Below, piece by piece: positions 28,940-37,628 of a stretch of DNA of 47,467 bases. Each line of letters starts with the position of its first letter. Positions within the stretch are counted from its first letter, which is position 1. Both the position numbers and the translations under genes were made by a program. The stretch spans positions 1 to 47,467 of the forward strand of contig NZ_BDQX01000007.1 in the NCBI RefSeq assembly GCF_003112455.1, read 5' to 3'. The stretch is from Paenibacillus agaridevorans (GTDB lineage Bacteria; Bacillota; Bacilli; Paenibacillales; Paenibacillaceae). Below the pieces are notes generated by a model. The model was not told where the DNA came from. It saw nothing but the letters and a program-made list of their open reading frames with translations, and did no database searches.

Positions 28940-29758
28940 TCAAGATTTAAGCGCTCCCGACGTAATTCCTTGCACGAAATATTTCATACCGAACATAATG
29001 ACCAGTATCATCGGCAAGCTGCCGATGATATAGGCGGCGAAGGATAATCCGAGATCCGGCCTGCCATTGGTCGTCATATTAACCGCTTGGATCGTAAAAG
29101 TAAGATGAGGCTCTTTCAATATAATCAGCGGCCATAGGTAATCGCTGTAAACGCTAATAAAGGTAATGATCCCCAGGGTCGCAATAACCGGCATACTCAA
29201 GGGAAGCGCGATGCGCAAGTACAAATAAGCTTCTCCGGCGCCGTCCATACGCGCAGCTTCGAACAGCTCTTCCGGAATTCCTTGAAAGAATGTCCGGCAA
29301 AGAATGATTCCGACCAATTGCGTTCCCGATATATAGGGTAAAATCAAGCCCCAGAAAGAGTCCGTCAAATTTAACTGTGAAATAATCGCGTATAGCGGAA
29401 CGATATTCAACATGGACGGAATCAGCATCACGCTGATAATAAGCATAAAGAGGATTTCTTTGCCCGGGAAACGGTTGCGGGCGAAAGAGTAACCGGCCAT
29501 CGAACTAATGAGGACTGCCCCGGCTACCGTAACGCAGCAAATGAACAGAGAGTTGCCGATGCTCCCGGACACGGCGCTCCAGGCCGTAGAATAGTTCTCC
29601 CATTTGATCTCTCCCGGAATTCCCCAGAAGTCGATCACAATATCGAGATGATCTTTGAACGAAAGGAACAATAGCATGGCAAACGGAACAAGGGTAAGTA
29701 GCAGTAGAACCGAAAGGCTGAGAACGACGCCGACTTCCGCAACTCTGTAATTTCTCAT
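28940..29758 (-). CDS. Carbohydrate ABC permease, MalG/CUT1 type
   Basis: A 272-aa inner-membrane permease with about six hydrophobic segments. The EAA loop is ELFEAARMDGAGEAYLYL followed by RIALPLSMP (about residues 172-200), and the protein ends with the common YFVQGITSGALKS. It starts 9 bases after the stop of the preceding permease; the ribosome site GAGAGTG lies within that gene, which suggests translational coupling. The ATPase is not encoded in the window. Confidence 0.92.
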   Translation of the reverse strand: MRNYRVAEVGVVLSLSVLLLLTLVPFAMLLFLSFKDHLDIVIDFWGIPGEIKWENYSTAWSAVSGSIGNSLFICCVTVAGAVLISSMAGYSFARNRFPGKEILFMLIISVMLIPSMLNIVPLYAIISQLNLTDSFWGLILPYISGTQLVGIILCRTFFQGIPEELFEAARMDGAGEAYLYLRIALPLSMPVIATLGIITFISVYSDYLWPLIILKEPHLTFTIQAVNMTTNGRPDLGLSFAAYIIGSLPMILVIMFGMKYFVQGITSGALKS

Positions 29759-29767
29759 AGCCCGGAT

Positions 29768-30664
29768 TCACTCTCTTTCAGACTTGAAAATTTTTGATAC
29801 CAACAGCGTTAGGAGGAGAATGCTCACGAACAGGAAAATGCCGACCGCGCTGCCGTATCCATAATTGGAGTTTTTGAAGGCCGAGTTGTACATGATGAGC
29901 GACGGCACCGTGGTCGATACTCCCGGTCCTCCTCCGGTCAGTACGATAATTCGCACAAAGTCCTGCAAGCTGCCGATGATCGTCAGCAGAAGCACGACTT
30001 TGAACTGCGGCGCGAGCAACGGCAGATGCATTTTAAGAAAAATATTCCGAAACTTGGCGCCGTCCATTCTGGCCGATTCGATAATTTCCTTGTTGAAGCC
30101 CCCGATCGCTGCGAGAAAGATAAGAAACGGCAAACCTGTGATATAAGGAAATCCCATGAGAATAACGGCCCATATCGCGGTGTCGCTCTCCCCGAGCCAC
30201 GGCCTTGCCAGAGAATTCAGACCTGCGAACGACAAGAAATGATTCAGCAATCCGTTGGAAGGGTTGTAAACGGAAAGCCAGATCAGAACGAAAACAATTC
30301 CGGGGATAAGCATCGGAATCACGAAACCCGTACGATACAGATATTGAAGCTTCGTTTCGCGCAAGGACAAAATCAACTCCGCCGCCAATAAGGGGAATAC
30401 GATGCTTTTGACAATATCCGTGACGGTAAAAAGAAGTTGATTGGATAGCGCGATTCGAAACGTATTGTCGTTAAACATGCGAATATAGTTGTCCAAACCG
30501 ATCCATTCCGCTTGAGCTAAATTCCAGTCCGTAAAGGAATGATAGATGGAAGTCAGCATCGGATAATAGAGAAAGATCAAGACGAACAGGAGCGAAGGAA
30601 CGATAAAAAAATAAGCTTTTAACCAATATCGGATTCTGTCGGGACGAAAGGGCTTGTCGATCAT
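29768..30664 (-). CDS. Carbohydrate ABC permease, MalF/CUT1 type
   Basis: A 298-aa permease. The frame is open to 30703, but the ATG at 30664 follows GGAGTGAG and gives MIDKPFRPDRIRYWLKAYFF, a usual cytoplasmic start before helix 1. The EAA loop reads EIIESARMDGAKFRNIFL followed by KMHLPLLAP (about 195-220). It follows the binding-protein gene across a strong hairpin and forms the transporter with the next permease. Confidence 0.92.
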   Translation of the reverse strand: MIDKPFRPDRIRYWLKAYFFIVPSLLFVLIFLYYPMLTSIYHSFTDWNLAQAEWIGLDNYIRMFNDNTFRIALSNQLLFTVTDIVKSIVFPLLAAELILSLRETKLQYLYRTGFVIPMLIPGIVFVLIWLSVYNPSNGLLNHFLSFAGLNSLARPWLGESDTAIWAVILMGFPYITGLPFLIFLAAIGGFNKEIIESARMDGAKFRNIFLKMHLPLLAPQFKVVLLLTIIGSLQDFVRIIVLTGGGPGVSTTVPSLIMYNSAFKNSNYGYGSAVGIFLFVSILLLTLLVSKIFKSERE

Positions 30665-30690
30665 AATCTCACTCCATGTAAGCAAGCCGT

Positions 30691-30717
30691 CGAGGGAGAA
30701 CACCTCGTTCTCCCTCG
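30691..30717 (-). promoter_or_regulatory. Intercistronic hairpin between binding protein and permease genes
   Basis: CGAGGGAGAAC (30691-30701) and GTTCTCCCTCG (30707-30717) form an 11-bp perfect stem with a 5-base loop and no T run. In ABC operons such stems often stabilise the binding-protein message and reduce expression of downstream genes. Confidence 0.7.
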
Positions 30718-30744
30718 GCCTGTATGATGAATTCCGTTTGCAGC

Positions 30745-32298
30745 TTATGGATTGGTCTTCGGATCCAGATCGTATTGTTGAGCCTTGATATAGATATCCA
30801 TATCCCGGTTCAAAATTTTGTCCTGCTCGGCCAAAAATTCTTCCAGCGATAGTTTGCCTTCATAGTATTTCAATTGAGCGGATTGCTTGGCTTGATTCGT
30901 GTCCGAGGAAGGAACGGCATTGGCGATCGCGTAGCCCATGCTGCCATCGACTTTGAAGCCCGTAAGATATGCGTTGACTTCGTCCGGCAGCTTCACCCCA
31001 AGCACCAGGCTAGGACCTTGAACGAACTGTCCTGCCTCAAGCGTCGTCTCGAACACTCTCTGAGCGACTTCCGGCGAATAAAGATACATCATGAAATCCT
31101 TCGTCCGGCTCTCTTGCTCCGGGTCCTTCTTATCCGCGATTCCGAGCAGATGACCCGGCACCAGAATGCCTCGCGGTTTTCCCGGAAACAGCGGGTCGGC
31201 CTCGGCGAACTCGGGGAATTTAAACGTTCCCCATCCGAAGGATTTGTCGCCCAGCTTCTTCATATCGTCGAGCAGCGTTCCCACTTGCCAACTGCCGTTC
31301 CAATAAATCGCCGCTTTCTGCGCAATGAACAGTTGGTAGACGTCCGGATCCTGCATCGTTGCGTAGCCGGGCTGGTAATACGCGGACAATTCCTTCATGA
31401 CCGTCCAGATTTTGCGTTGGGCAGCCCCTTGCATATCGTATTGCTTGTTTTTGAGAGCAAGCAATTGCTTTTCCGGATCGTAACTCGCGCCGAAATCGAA
31501 GTTTCCATTGTCGGCAGAGTAGGCAATGCTCGTATTCAGTTTATGGATTTTCTCGTCGTAGCGAGCATCTCCCGGCTGAATTAACAACTCCGGGTAAAGA
31601 CTTTTGGCGCTCCAGTCGAGAAACGCCTGCGTGATCGTCGACTCGAAGCCGAAAGGCATCGTAATCGGAATATAGCCGGCATCTTGCAATTGCTTGCACG
31701 CAGCGAGCAATTCCTCCCACGTTTCCGGTTCGGAAATTCCCAGCTTTGCGAAAATATCCTTGTTGTAGTAGAATCCTGTGCCTACCAGATCGAATGGGAG
31801 ATAGGCAACGTCCCCGTCCCGGCTATACGTGTTCTGATGGTATTCGGGATCGATTCCCTCGAATACGGTTTTGTCGCCGCTGTAGGGATTCGGTTGGTTC
31901 ACGTAATCGTTCAGCTTCAGCAGCCAGCCTTTATCGATCGCATCGGCCGAGCTCGTTTCCCCGATCAAATTAATGTGAACGATATCGGGAGCATCCTTCC
32001 CTCCCGCCGCCATCTTGGCTTTGAAGTTCGCTTGATACGTATCGTTATCCTTAATGACATCGATGACGACTTCGGTTTCCGGATTCAGCTTCGTGTACTC
32101 TTGGGCTGCCTCCTTCAATCCATCCGTGTAATAACCGGCGATCGTGGCGAATGTGACCGTACGCTTTTCTTTGCTTGCAGCGGAGCTTTGCGGTTCATTC
32201 GATTGCGACGCATTCGTGCCGGAATTCGAACCTGAACAGCCTGCCGCCATCACCAGGACGAGCGAGAGTAGAATGAACCCGATCAGCTTCTTCCTCAT
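30745..32298 (-). CDS. Sugar-binding lipoprotein of a CUT1 ABC importer (SBP family 1)
   Basis: A 517-aa lipoprotein: signal peptide with lipobox MAAGC (Cys about 21) and a Ser/Asn-rich linker, then a family-1 solute-binding fold (AGYYTDGLKEAAQEYTKLNP, DAPDIVHINL, AAIYWNGSWQVGTL). It should catch an oligosaccharide outside the membrane and pass it to the two permeases downstream. It starts at an ATG with GGGGGC about 9 bases before it. The promoter upstream carries a cre-like box at the start point. The ligand is unknown. Confidence 0.93.
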   Translation of the reverse strand: MRKKLIGFILLSLVLVMAAGCSGSNSGTNASQSNEPQSSAASKEKRTVTFATIAGYYTDGLKEAAQEYTKLNPETEVVIDVIKDNDTYQANFKAKMAAGGKDAPDIVHINLIGETSSADAIDKGWLLKLNDYVNQPNPYSGDKTVFEGIDPEYHQNTYSRDGDVAYLPFDLVGTGFYYNKDIFAKLGISEPETWEELLAACKQLQDAGYIPITMPFGFESTITQAFLDWSAKSLYPELLIQPGDARYDEKIHKLNTSIAYSADNGNFDFGASYDPEKQLLALKNKQYDMQGAAQRKIWTVMKELSAYYQPGYATMQDPDVYQLFIAQKAAIYWNGSWQVGTLLDDMKKLGDKSFGWGTFKFPEFAEADPLFPGKPRGILVPGHLLGIADKKDPEQESRTKDFMMYLYSPEVAQRVFETTLEAGQFVQGPSLVLGVKLPDEVNAYLTGFKVDGSMGYAIANAVPSSDTNQAKQSAQLKYYEGKLSLEEFLAEQDKILNRDMDIYIKAQQYDLDPKTNP

Positions 32299-32350
32299 TT
32301 CTGTGTTGCCCCCTATATTCGTATTGAGTTAACCTACTTCAATCTTAATT

Positions 32351-32395
32351 TTGAATCGCTTTCATTTATATACAGAAAATCATCGTTTTCTTTAA
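32351..32395 (-). promoter_or_regulatory. Promoter with cre-like box before the second transporter operon
   Basis: On the minus strand a weak -35 TTAAAG (32390-32395) and an extended TATATA -10 (32367-32372) are 17 bp apart. The box TGAAAGCGATTCAA (32351-32364), 12 of 14 to the cre pattern, covers the predicted start point. The inverted repeat AGAAAA-N6-TTTTCT (32374-32391) lies between -35 and -10 and could be an operator for the neighbouring AraC protein. Confidence 0.55.
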
Positions 32396-32409
32396 CAGAA
32401 TCACTTTCC

Positions 32410-33351
32410 TTATACTTCGGTATGTTTGAACTCGCCCGGCGTAAGACCTTCTATTTTTTTGAACACCCTGCTGAAATACGACACGCTTTCGAATCCGGCC
32501 ATATCGGAAATTTCGGAGACGGTTTTAATGCCCTCCCGAATTAATTTTTTCGCATATTGAATACGAACTCTGGCGACATATTCTCCGGGCGTAAAGCCCG
32601 TGCATTTCTTGAAATTCGAGATAAAATAGTTCAAGCTCAGGTTGGCTTTCAAGGCAAGTCCCTCTACTGTCAGCTTGGAGGCAAACGAGCTATGAATATG
32701 TTCAATAATGACCGCGATATGGGGATCGGCAATTCCGGTACCTGTCCGTTCTTCCTCTACCGTCACTTCTCTGTACAGGTGCGTGATCATCGATTGAAAA
32801 TAAGACCGCGAAGCCAGCAGCCAGCCGGTTTTCTCGGCCCACACTTCCTCCAAGATCGACTTCATCAGACTTTTGATCGTGTAGTAATTGCGGGGCTTCA
32901 TCAGAATCGGCAGCTCGGGAAGCGCCTCTTTGAACGATACCGCGCCTTTGAAAACGGAGATTTCGTCTCCGGGCGACAGAGGCATGATCGGGATCGACTG
33001 CTCCGGCACCAGCAGCTGATAATGAATCCAAATATATCTAAGCGGCACGCCGGTCGCGGAGATATGATGGGGCGTATGCGCAGGAATATGGATCACCCTG
33101 TTTTCTTCCGCGAGATAAGATTCGTCGCCGATATGATACGTTACGCTGCCTTTGAGAACCATCACGATAAGATGAAAGGGAAGCGAACGCACGTAGTGAG
33201 TGCGGGAAAAGTCGTATTGCACGTTAAGTACCTTCCCTTGGTGTACGGCCTCCGGGTACTCCCACTCCTCCTCCCGATCCTCGTAACCGACGTGATAGAT
33301 GATAGGCAACATTAAACTATGATGTTGAACATGCAGCTTCTCCAACTTCAT
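32410..33351 (-). CDS. AraC-family transcriptional regulator with cupin-type sensor domain
   Basis: A 313-aa cytoplasmic regulator. The N-terminal half is a cupin-like AraC ligand domain (HYVRSLPFHLIVMVLKG, PAHTPHHISATG), the C-terminal 100 residues hold two helix-turn-helix units (LTVEGLALKANLSLNYFISN and TVSEISDMAGFESVSYFSR). It is a close-order paralogue of the regulator at 37629-38603. It sits between the secreted glycosidase gene and the binding-protein gene, all on the same strand, and probably activates one or both in response to a sugar. Confidence 0.92.
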   Translation of the reverse strand: MKLEKLHVQHHSLMLPIIYHVGYEDREEEWEYPEAVHQGKVLNVQYDFSRTHYVRSLPFHLIVMVLKGSVTYHIGDESYLAEENRVIHIPAHTPHHISATGVPLRYIWIHYQLLVPEQSIPIMPLSPGDEISVFKGAVSFKEALPELPILMKPRNYYTIKSLMKSILEEVWAEKTGWLLASRSYFQSMITHLYREVTVEEERTGTGIADPHIAVIIEHIHSSFASKLTVEGLALKANLSLNYFISNFKKCTGFTPGEYVARVRIQYAKKLIREGIKTVSEISDMAGFESVSYFSRVFKKIEGLTPGEFKHTEV

Positions 33352-33368
33352 TCATCTCCCGGCCTAAC

Positions 33369-33403
33369 AAAAGCGGCGGTGCAGACGATCATCTGCACCT
33401 CCG
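33369..33403 (-). terminator. Terminator after the secreted glycosidase gene
   Basis: CGGCGGTGCAGA (33374-33385) pairs with TCTGCACCTCCG (33392-33403), with one mismatch. The minus strand continues CTTTTGTT; the plus strand continues TTTTGTTTT, so it can act in both directions. It separates the glycosidase gene from the AraC gene. Confidence 0.85.
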
Positions 33404-33454
33404 TTTTGTTTTCGTTCTTCACGGATTACCGCCGACTTTCGGTTTACGGCCGAA

Positions 33455-36400
33455 TCACGACGGGGAACCGGAAATCTTTTTGTCGTCCGCCCAAAGCTCA
33501 CTCAGTTGAAACACGTAATTGTTATTGTCGTCTTGACCGAGCTGTGTTGCGTAAATACGCACATGCTTAGCCGTCACGGGCGAGCTGAACGCGAACGTCT
33601 CCAAGCTGCTGCCCGGGTTCGAATAACCGGTATAGGCTTGACCCGGAACGTCCGTCCAGTTTGCGCCGTCCATGCTCGTTTGAATTTTGAAATCCACCGG
33701 AAATCCGCTGCCGCCCGGCCGCGGCTTCAACCGCACTCGCTCGATCGTATGGGCTTTGCCCAGATCAAGCTGAATCCACTCGGTCGCATTCACGGTATGC
33801 GCAGTACTGGACCATACCGTTGCTATATCGTCGTCGATCGCTTGACTAGCTTCCCACCCGCTGCTGTAAGCGGAAGACGCCGAGATTCCGACGCGATCGG
33901 CCACGTCGAAGTCGCCGTCCAGCGACTTCAGTTCGATCCAATCGATGCTGGTCGTCCCCGTCGCGTTCGTCGCCGGGTCGAACCGCAAAGCCGTAATCGT
34001 GCCGCGCCATTCGGGATGGCCGGTCAGATCGACCTCGTACGTCGTATAATTCGGGTCATTGGCAACGATCGTAAAATCGACGCGCTTGCTCTCATCCATG
34101 CCGGATAGTACGGTCGCCCAATACAGTTGCGCGGTCGTGCTGGCCGTACCGTTCTTCATGCGCACGACGAACCGCTTCTTTTTGGCCGCATCGACGTTAA
34201 TCGATTGGGTCATGCTCGGATCGTTGCCGCTAATCTCCGCGTTAAACGTACCTCCGACCACCTTCCGGTCAAGGAGGTGCGTGAATCCCCCCCATTCCTG
34301 TTCGTCGCCGTCATAGTTAAAGCTCCAGTATTCATCCCAGTTGAACGTCTTGCGAAGCAGCAGCCATGGCGCTTGTCCGGTGCTATCCCATATCCAGTGG
34401 GCATCAGATCCGCCCGGGAAGTTGACGACGGGTCCGCGAGTTGACGAACTATACGCCCCTTGGCTGGTCGCTTGCGTCCAATTGCCGTCCGCCAAGGCCA
34501 GGCCGTCGTAACGATCCTCTCGTTCACTCCTGATTTTCCAGCTAGCGTCGGATACAATCTTGCGTCCGTCCGGCAACGTGAAGTCGGCAAGGAATCCGCC
34601 GGTCGAGCCGGGAGCGTTCACTGCTTTGACGGTAATGACGTTCTTGCCCTTCAGAAGAGGCCATTTATACCGGACGGAATCGTCGTCACCGTTATGCCCC
34701 CCGATACCGCGTCCATTAATGCTGACCGGGTAATAGTCTCCCGAAGCCCAGCCCACCATCGTATCATACTCGATAGTTTCGAGATTAACGCCCAATCCCG
34801 CTTCCCGAGTCAATGTCACGTTCTGCCCGGGACTGAGGCTAACGGTGATGTCGAACAGCCCGCTCACCGCCGTTCCGTTGACTTCCCAGTCCGTATACGG
34901 GCTTTCGTTCTCCAGCACCTGAAGGCGCACAGACGAATTGGAAACCGTGAGCTTCAGGTTCATATCCCAATAACGGAAATTCGTTACGCCGGCTTGCGTT
35001 AATCCGGTCGACGGCATATTGGGCTTAATCTGCAAGCCGTCTTTGTCCATCTTGATGCCCATGAATCCGCGAAGCAGCGCGACGGGGACAAGGGCGCTTT
35101 CCGGGAATTCTCCCCAAGTGCCGACGCTGCCGGCATAAGTGTGCTGCACCGTTTCGCCGTTATACAGCGTTTTGCCACCGCTGAGATGGTCCAGCGCATA
35201 ACGGTCGATGATATCGGAGAAACGGCCGTAGGCATTGTTGGCGCCCAAGTATTGCGCGCGGCTGGCGATTTCGTAGAACGTGGTGTACAGCGCCGCGCCG
35301 CCGTCCTGAATTTGGTCTCCGTAAGCTCCGTAATTATCCCACGCCGATACCCACCACCCGCCTTGCGCTTTGCTCGGGTTGGACGTAACGGTCGCGCGGG
35401 GAGCGAATACGAACTTGCTGAACACGTCCGCCTCTCCGGAGGAGGTCGTCACCGTCTCCGCCCAATTGAAGAAGGTCGTCGCTTTGGCACTGTCTCCCAA
35501 TCCGTAATAGAACGCGGCAACGTTCAGATAGATTGGGCCGTAGTCATGCTCTACTCCGTTCACGTCGATCGTCTGAATGTAGTGGTTCGTCCGCCAGAAG
35601 GTCGTGTCGTACGCCGCCTTCAAGTCGTTCGCATAGCCGTTCAGCTCTGCGGCCCTGGCGGTATTTCCGACCAGTTGTTCCAGTTCGGCCATGGCCGTTA
35701 AGGCCGCATAGCCGTGCATGTTGCTGTATGCGTCGATATGCCCGTGCGGCAGGATGTCCCAATAATCGCTCCCGTTCTCCGTTACGCTAATGCCTTCATG
35801 ATCGGACTGGGTAATTATGAAAAGCTTTTTCGTAGGATTGTAATAGTCCAGCATATAAGCCAGGGCCGCGCGCATCCGATCGATCTGAGTGGATAGCAGT
35901 TCCCGATCTCCTGTCGCGACATAGTAACGGTAACCGCCTAGAATAAAGTTGGCGGGCGTATCGATATGATGCAGCGTGTCGCTGCCGTCACCGGGGAACG
36001 GCCAACCCTTTGAGTTGTCCCAAGTCCAGGGATAACCGTCCGGGTCTTGCCGCTGGACGAGCATCGAGTACTTCTCGCCCGTTCGCCATGCTTCGTCTTG
36101 CAACCAGTCACGAATCGTACCCATCCACTCCCGCCAGGTCGGGCCGCTGCCGATATGCCGCTCGTAATTGCGCTCGTAAAACATCTCGGTGAGCGCGCTC
36201 GTCATCGCGGCGTCAGTGCCTTCGAACACAGGAAAACCAGCGGGAAGCCAATCGTTGTTCGGCTCGACCGTGAAGTTCAACTCGCGAACCAATGTTTCGC
36301 CCGTATTCAGCACGTACGGTTTGAAATAAGGAGAGCCTGTCCCTTCCGCCGCAAAAAACGGGAAGGTCATCGAATCGATCCCGACGGCCACTTCCACGGT

Positions 36401-37480
36401 CGGCTGATTGTATTCGATACGCAAATCGTAATCATGGCCATTCGCTCCGTGAATATAAAGCGGACTTTGCCGCAACTCGAACGCGGGGCTGTACGTTCTT
36501 TCCGCGCCGCGCTTGTAGACATAGCTGGAATGGTACTGGTTATCTCCCCCGATCATGTAGTCGAACGGCACGCGGTTGCGCACCGTCACGTCAAAGCCGG
36601 GATCGTACCATTGCATCGGCATAATATATCCGATATTGTGAAGGGGAATGTTGTTCGCATTGGACGTAATCGTGAACGTGTTGCTCCACTTGTTGCCGTC
36701 CAATTCGATCACCCAGTTGCCGGTCACGTTCAACGTGCCGTACGCCCCGAACGTAATATTGCTCAGCGTCAGCGTGTTTCCGGAAAACGTGGAGGTAACC
36801 GCGGTACCCAACCCCGGCAGGGTGTTCGTTCCGCTGCTCGCCGTCAAATATAAGTTGCCCGCAAGCAGGTTCTCACCGTAGCTCCCCGTACCGGTCGGAT
36901 CGAACTGAACGAGATCGATTACTCCGTAAATTCCGGAAAGCTTTACATAACCGTTGGCCAGATTGTAGCGGTCCGCCGTTGTATTAAGAATGCGCATATA
37001 ATCGATTTCGAACGTGCCGCTGCTTCCCTGACTCGGATCGAAGCGGAGTTCGGTAACCGTTCCCGTCCACGACGCGGGAAGCTGCACGCGAAGCTCATGC
37101 CACTCGTTGTCCGTCTGAACGGTGATCGGCAGGCTATAGGCTTCCGAGTAACCGTGTCCGGTCGTTTTCCAATACAGCTGCGCCGTTCCGTTTCCCGTGC
37201 CGTTTCGGTATTGCAGCACAAGTAACTTGTTATCGGTCGCGTTTATGGACACCGCAGGACTTGTTAACTGCGAATCCGCGCCGCCGAGCGTTACTTGCAG
37301 CATACCGTCGGTGACGGAAGAACTCGCGATATCGTTGCCGGGCGTCCACCCTTCGTAATTGCCGTTCGTCTGCCAGTTCCACTCCGCAGTCGCTTGCGCC
37401 GAGCCATACTCGGGACGGACGAGAGCAGCGAACGTAAAAATTAGGGCCGACAGAATGAATGTTCGAATCGCCTGTTTCAT
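33455..37480 (-). CDS. Secreted (alpha/alpha)6-type glycosidase with discoidin domain
   Basis: A 1341-aa exported protein. I start at the ATG at 37480, which follows AGGAGGGG and opens a clear signal peptide (MKQAIRTFILSALIFTFAAL, cleaved near AQA at about 30); the longer frame to 37528 starts at the cre-like box. Residues 30-165 are a beta-sandwich with YEGW/LRFDP motifs. Residues about 420-810 carry the alternating helices of a six-hairpin glycosidase (HHIDTPANFILGGYRYYV, QSDHEG, HGYAALTAMAELEQLVGN, GGWWVSAWDNYGAYGDQIQDG). A second copy of the N-terminal beta-sandwich is at 1053-1193, then an F5/8 type C domain at 1197-1330. The GH family (GH78/GH95-like or new) is not assignable by eye. 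It should cut a polysaccharide outside the cell for the transporter downstream. Confidence 0.85.
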   Translation of the reverse strand: MKQAIRTFILSALIFTFAALVRPEYGSAQATAEWNWQTNGNYEGWTPGNDIASSSVTDGMLQVTLGGADSQLTSPAVSINATDNKLLVLQYRNGTGNGTAQLYWKTTGHGYSEAYSLPITVQTDNEWHELRVQLPASWTGTVTELRFDPSQGSSGTFEIDYMRILNTTADRYNLANGYVKLSGIYGVIDLVQFDPTGTGSYGENLLAGNLYLTASSGTNTLPGLGTAVTSTFSGNTLTLSNITFGAYGTLNVTGNWVIELDGNKWSNTFTITSNANNIPLHNIGYIMPMQWYDPGFDVTVRNRVPFDYMIGGDNQYHSSYVYKRGAERTYSPAFELRQSPLYIHGANGHDYDLRIEYNQPTVEVAVGIDSMTFPFFAAEGTGSPYFKPYVLNTGETLVRELNFTVEPNNDWLPAGFPVFEGTDAAMTSALTEMFYERNYERHIGSGPTWREWMGTIRDWLQDEAWRTGEKYSMLVQRQDPDGYPWTWDNSKGWPFPGDGSDTLHHIDTPANFILGGYRYYVATGDRELLSTQIDRMRAALAYMLDYYNPTKKLFIITQSDHEGISVTENGSDYWDILPHGHIDAYSNMHGYAALTAMAELEQLVGNTARAAELNGYANDLKAAYDTTFWRTNHYIQTIDVNGVEHDYGPIYLNVAAFYYGLGDSAKATTFFNWAETVTTSSGEADVFSKFVFAPRATVTSNPSKAQGGWWVSAWDNYGAYGDQIQDGGAALYTTFYEIASRAQYLGANNAYGRFSDIIDRYALDHLSGGKTLYNGETVQHTYAGSVGTWGEFPESALVPVALLRGFMGIKMDKDGLQIKPNMPSTGLTQAGVTNFRYWDMNLKLTVSNSSVRLQVLENESPYTDWEVNGTAVSGLFDITVSLSPGQNVTLTREAGLGVNLETIEYDTMVGWASGDYYPVSINGRGIGGHNGDDDSVRYKWPLLKGKNVITVKAVNAPGSTGGFLADFTLPDGRKIVSDASWKIRSEREDRYDGLALADGNWTQATSQGAYSSSTRGPVVNFPGGSDAHWIWDSTGQAPWLLLRKTFNWDEYWSFNYDGDEQEWGGFTHLLDRKVVGGTFNAEISGNDPSMTQSINVDAAKKKRFVVRMKNGTASTTAQLYWATVLSGMDESKRVDFTIVANDPNYTTYEVDLTGHPEWRGTITALRFDPATNATGTTSIDWIELKSLDGDFDVADRVGISASSAYSSGWEASQAIDDDIATVWSSTAHTVNATEWIQLDLGKAHTIERVRLKPRPGGSGFPVDFKIQTSMDGANWTDVPGQAYTGYSNPGSSLETFAFSSPVTAKHVRIYATQLGQDDNNNYVFQLSELWADDKKISGSPS

Positions 37481-37514
37481 TAAACCCCTCCTAATGATGA
37501 GTTGCATGGATAGA

Positions 37515-37539
37515 TAAAACGCTTTCATCTCTCATTATA
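37515..37539 (-). promoter_or_regulatory. Promoter -10 and cre-like box of the glycosidase gene
   Basis: A perfect TATAAT lies at 37534-37539 on the minus strand; no good -35 is seen (TTGGAC is only 13 bp away). The box TGAAAGCGTTTTAT (37515-37528), 12 of 14 to the cre pattern, begins at the expected start point. The layout fits activation by an AraC protein and repression by CcpA. Confidence 0.6.
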
Positions 37540-37628
37540 GGAGGTTAATATCGTCCAATCTTCTCCTATTCTCGTTATTGTTTGCACAATACTACGATAT
37601 TCGGCCGGGTATCGACAAACCGATTTCA

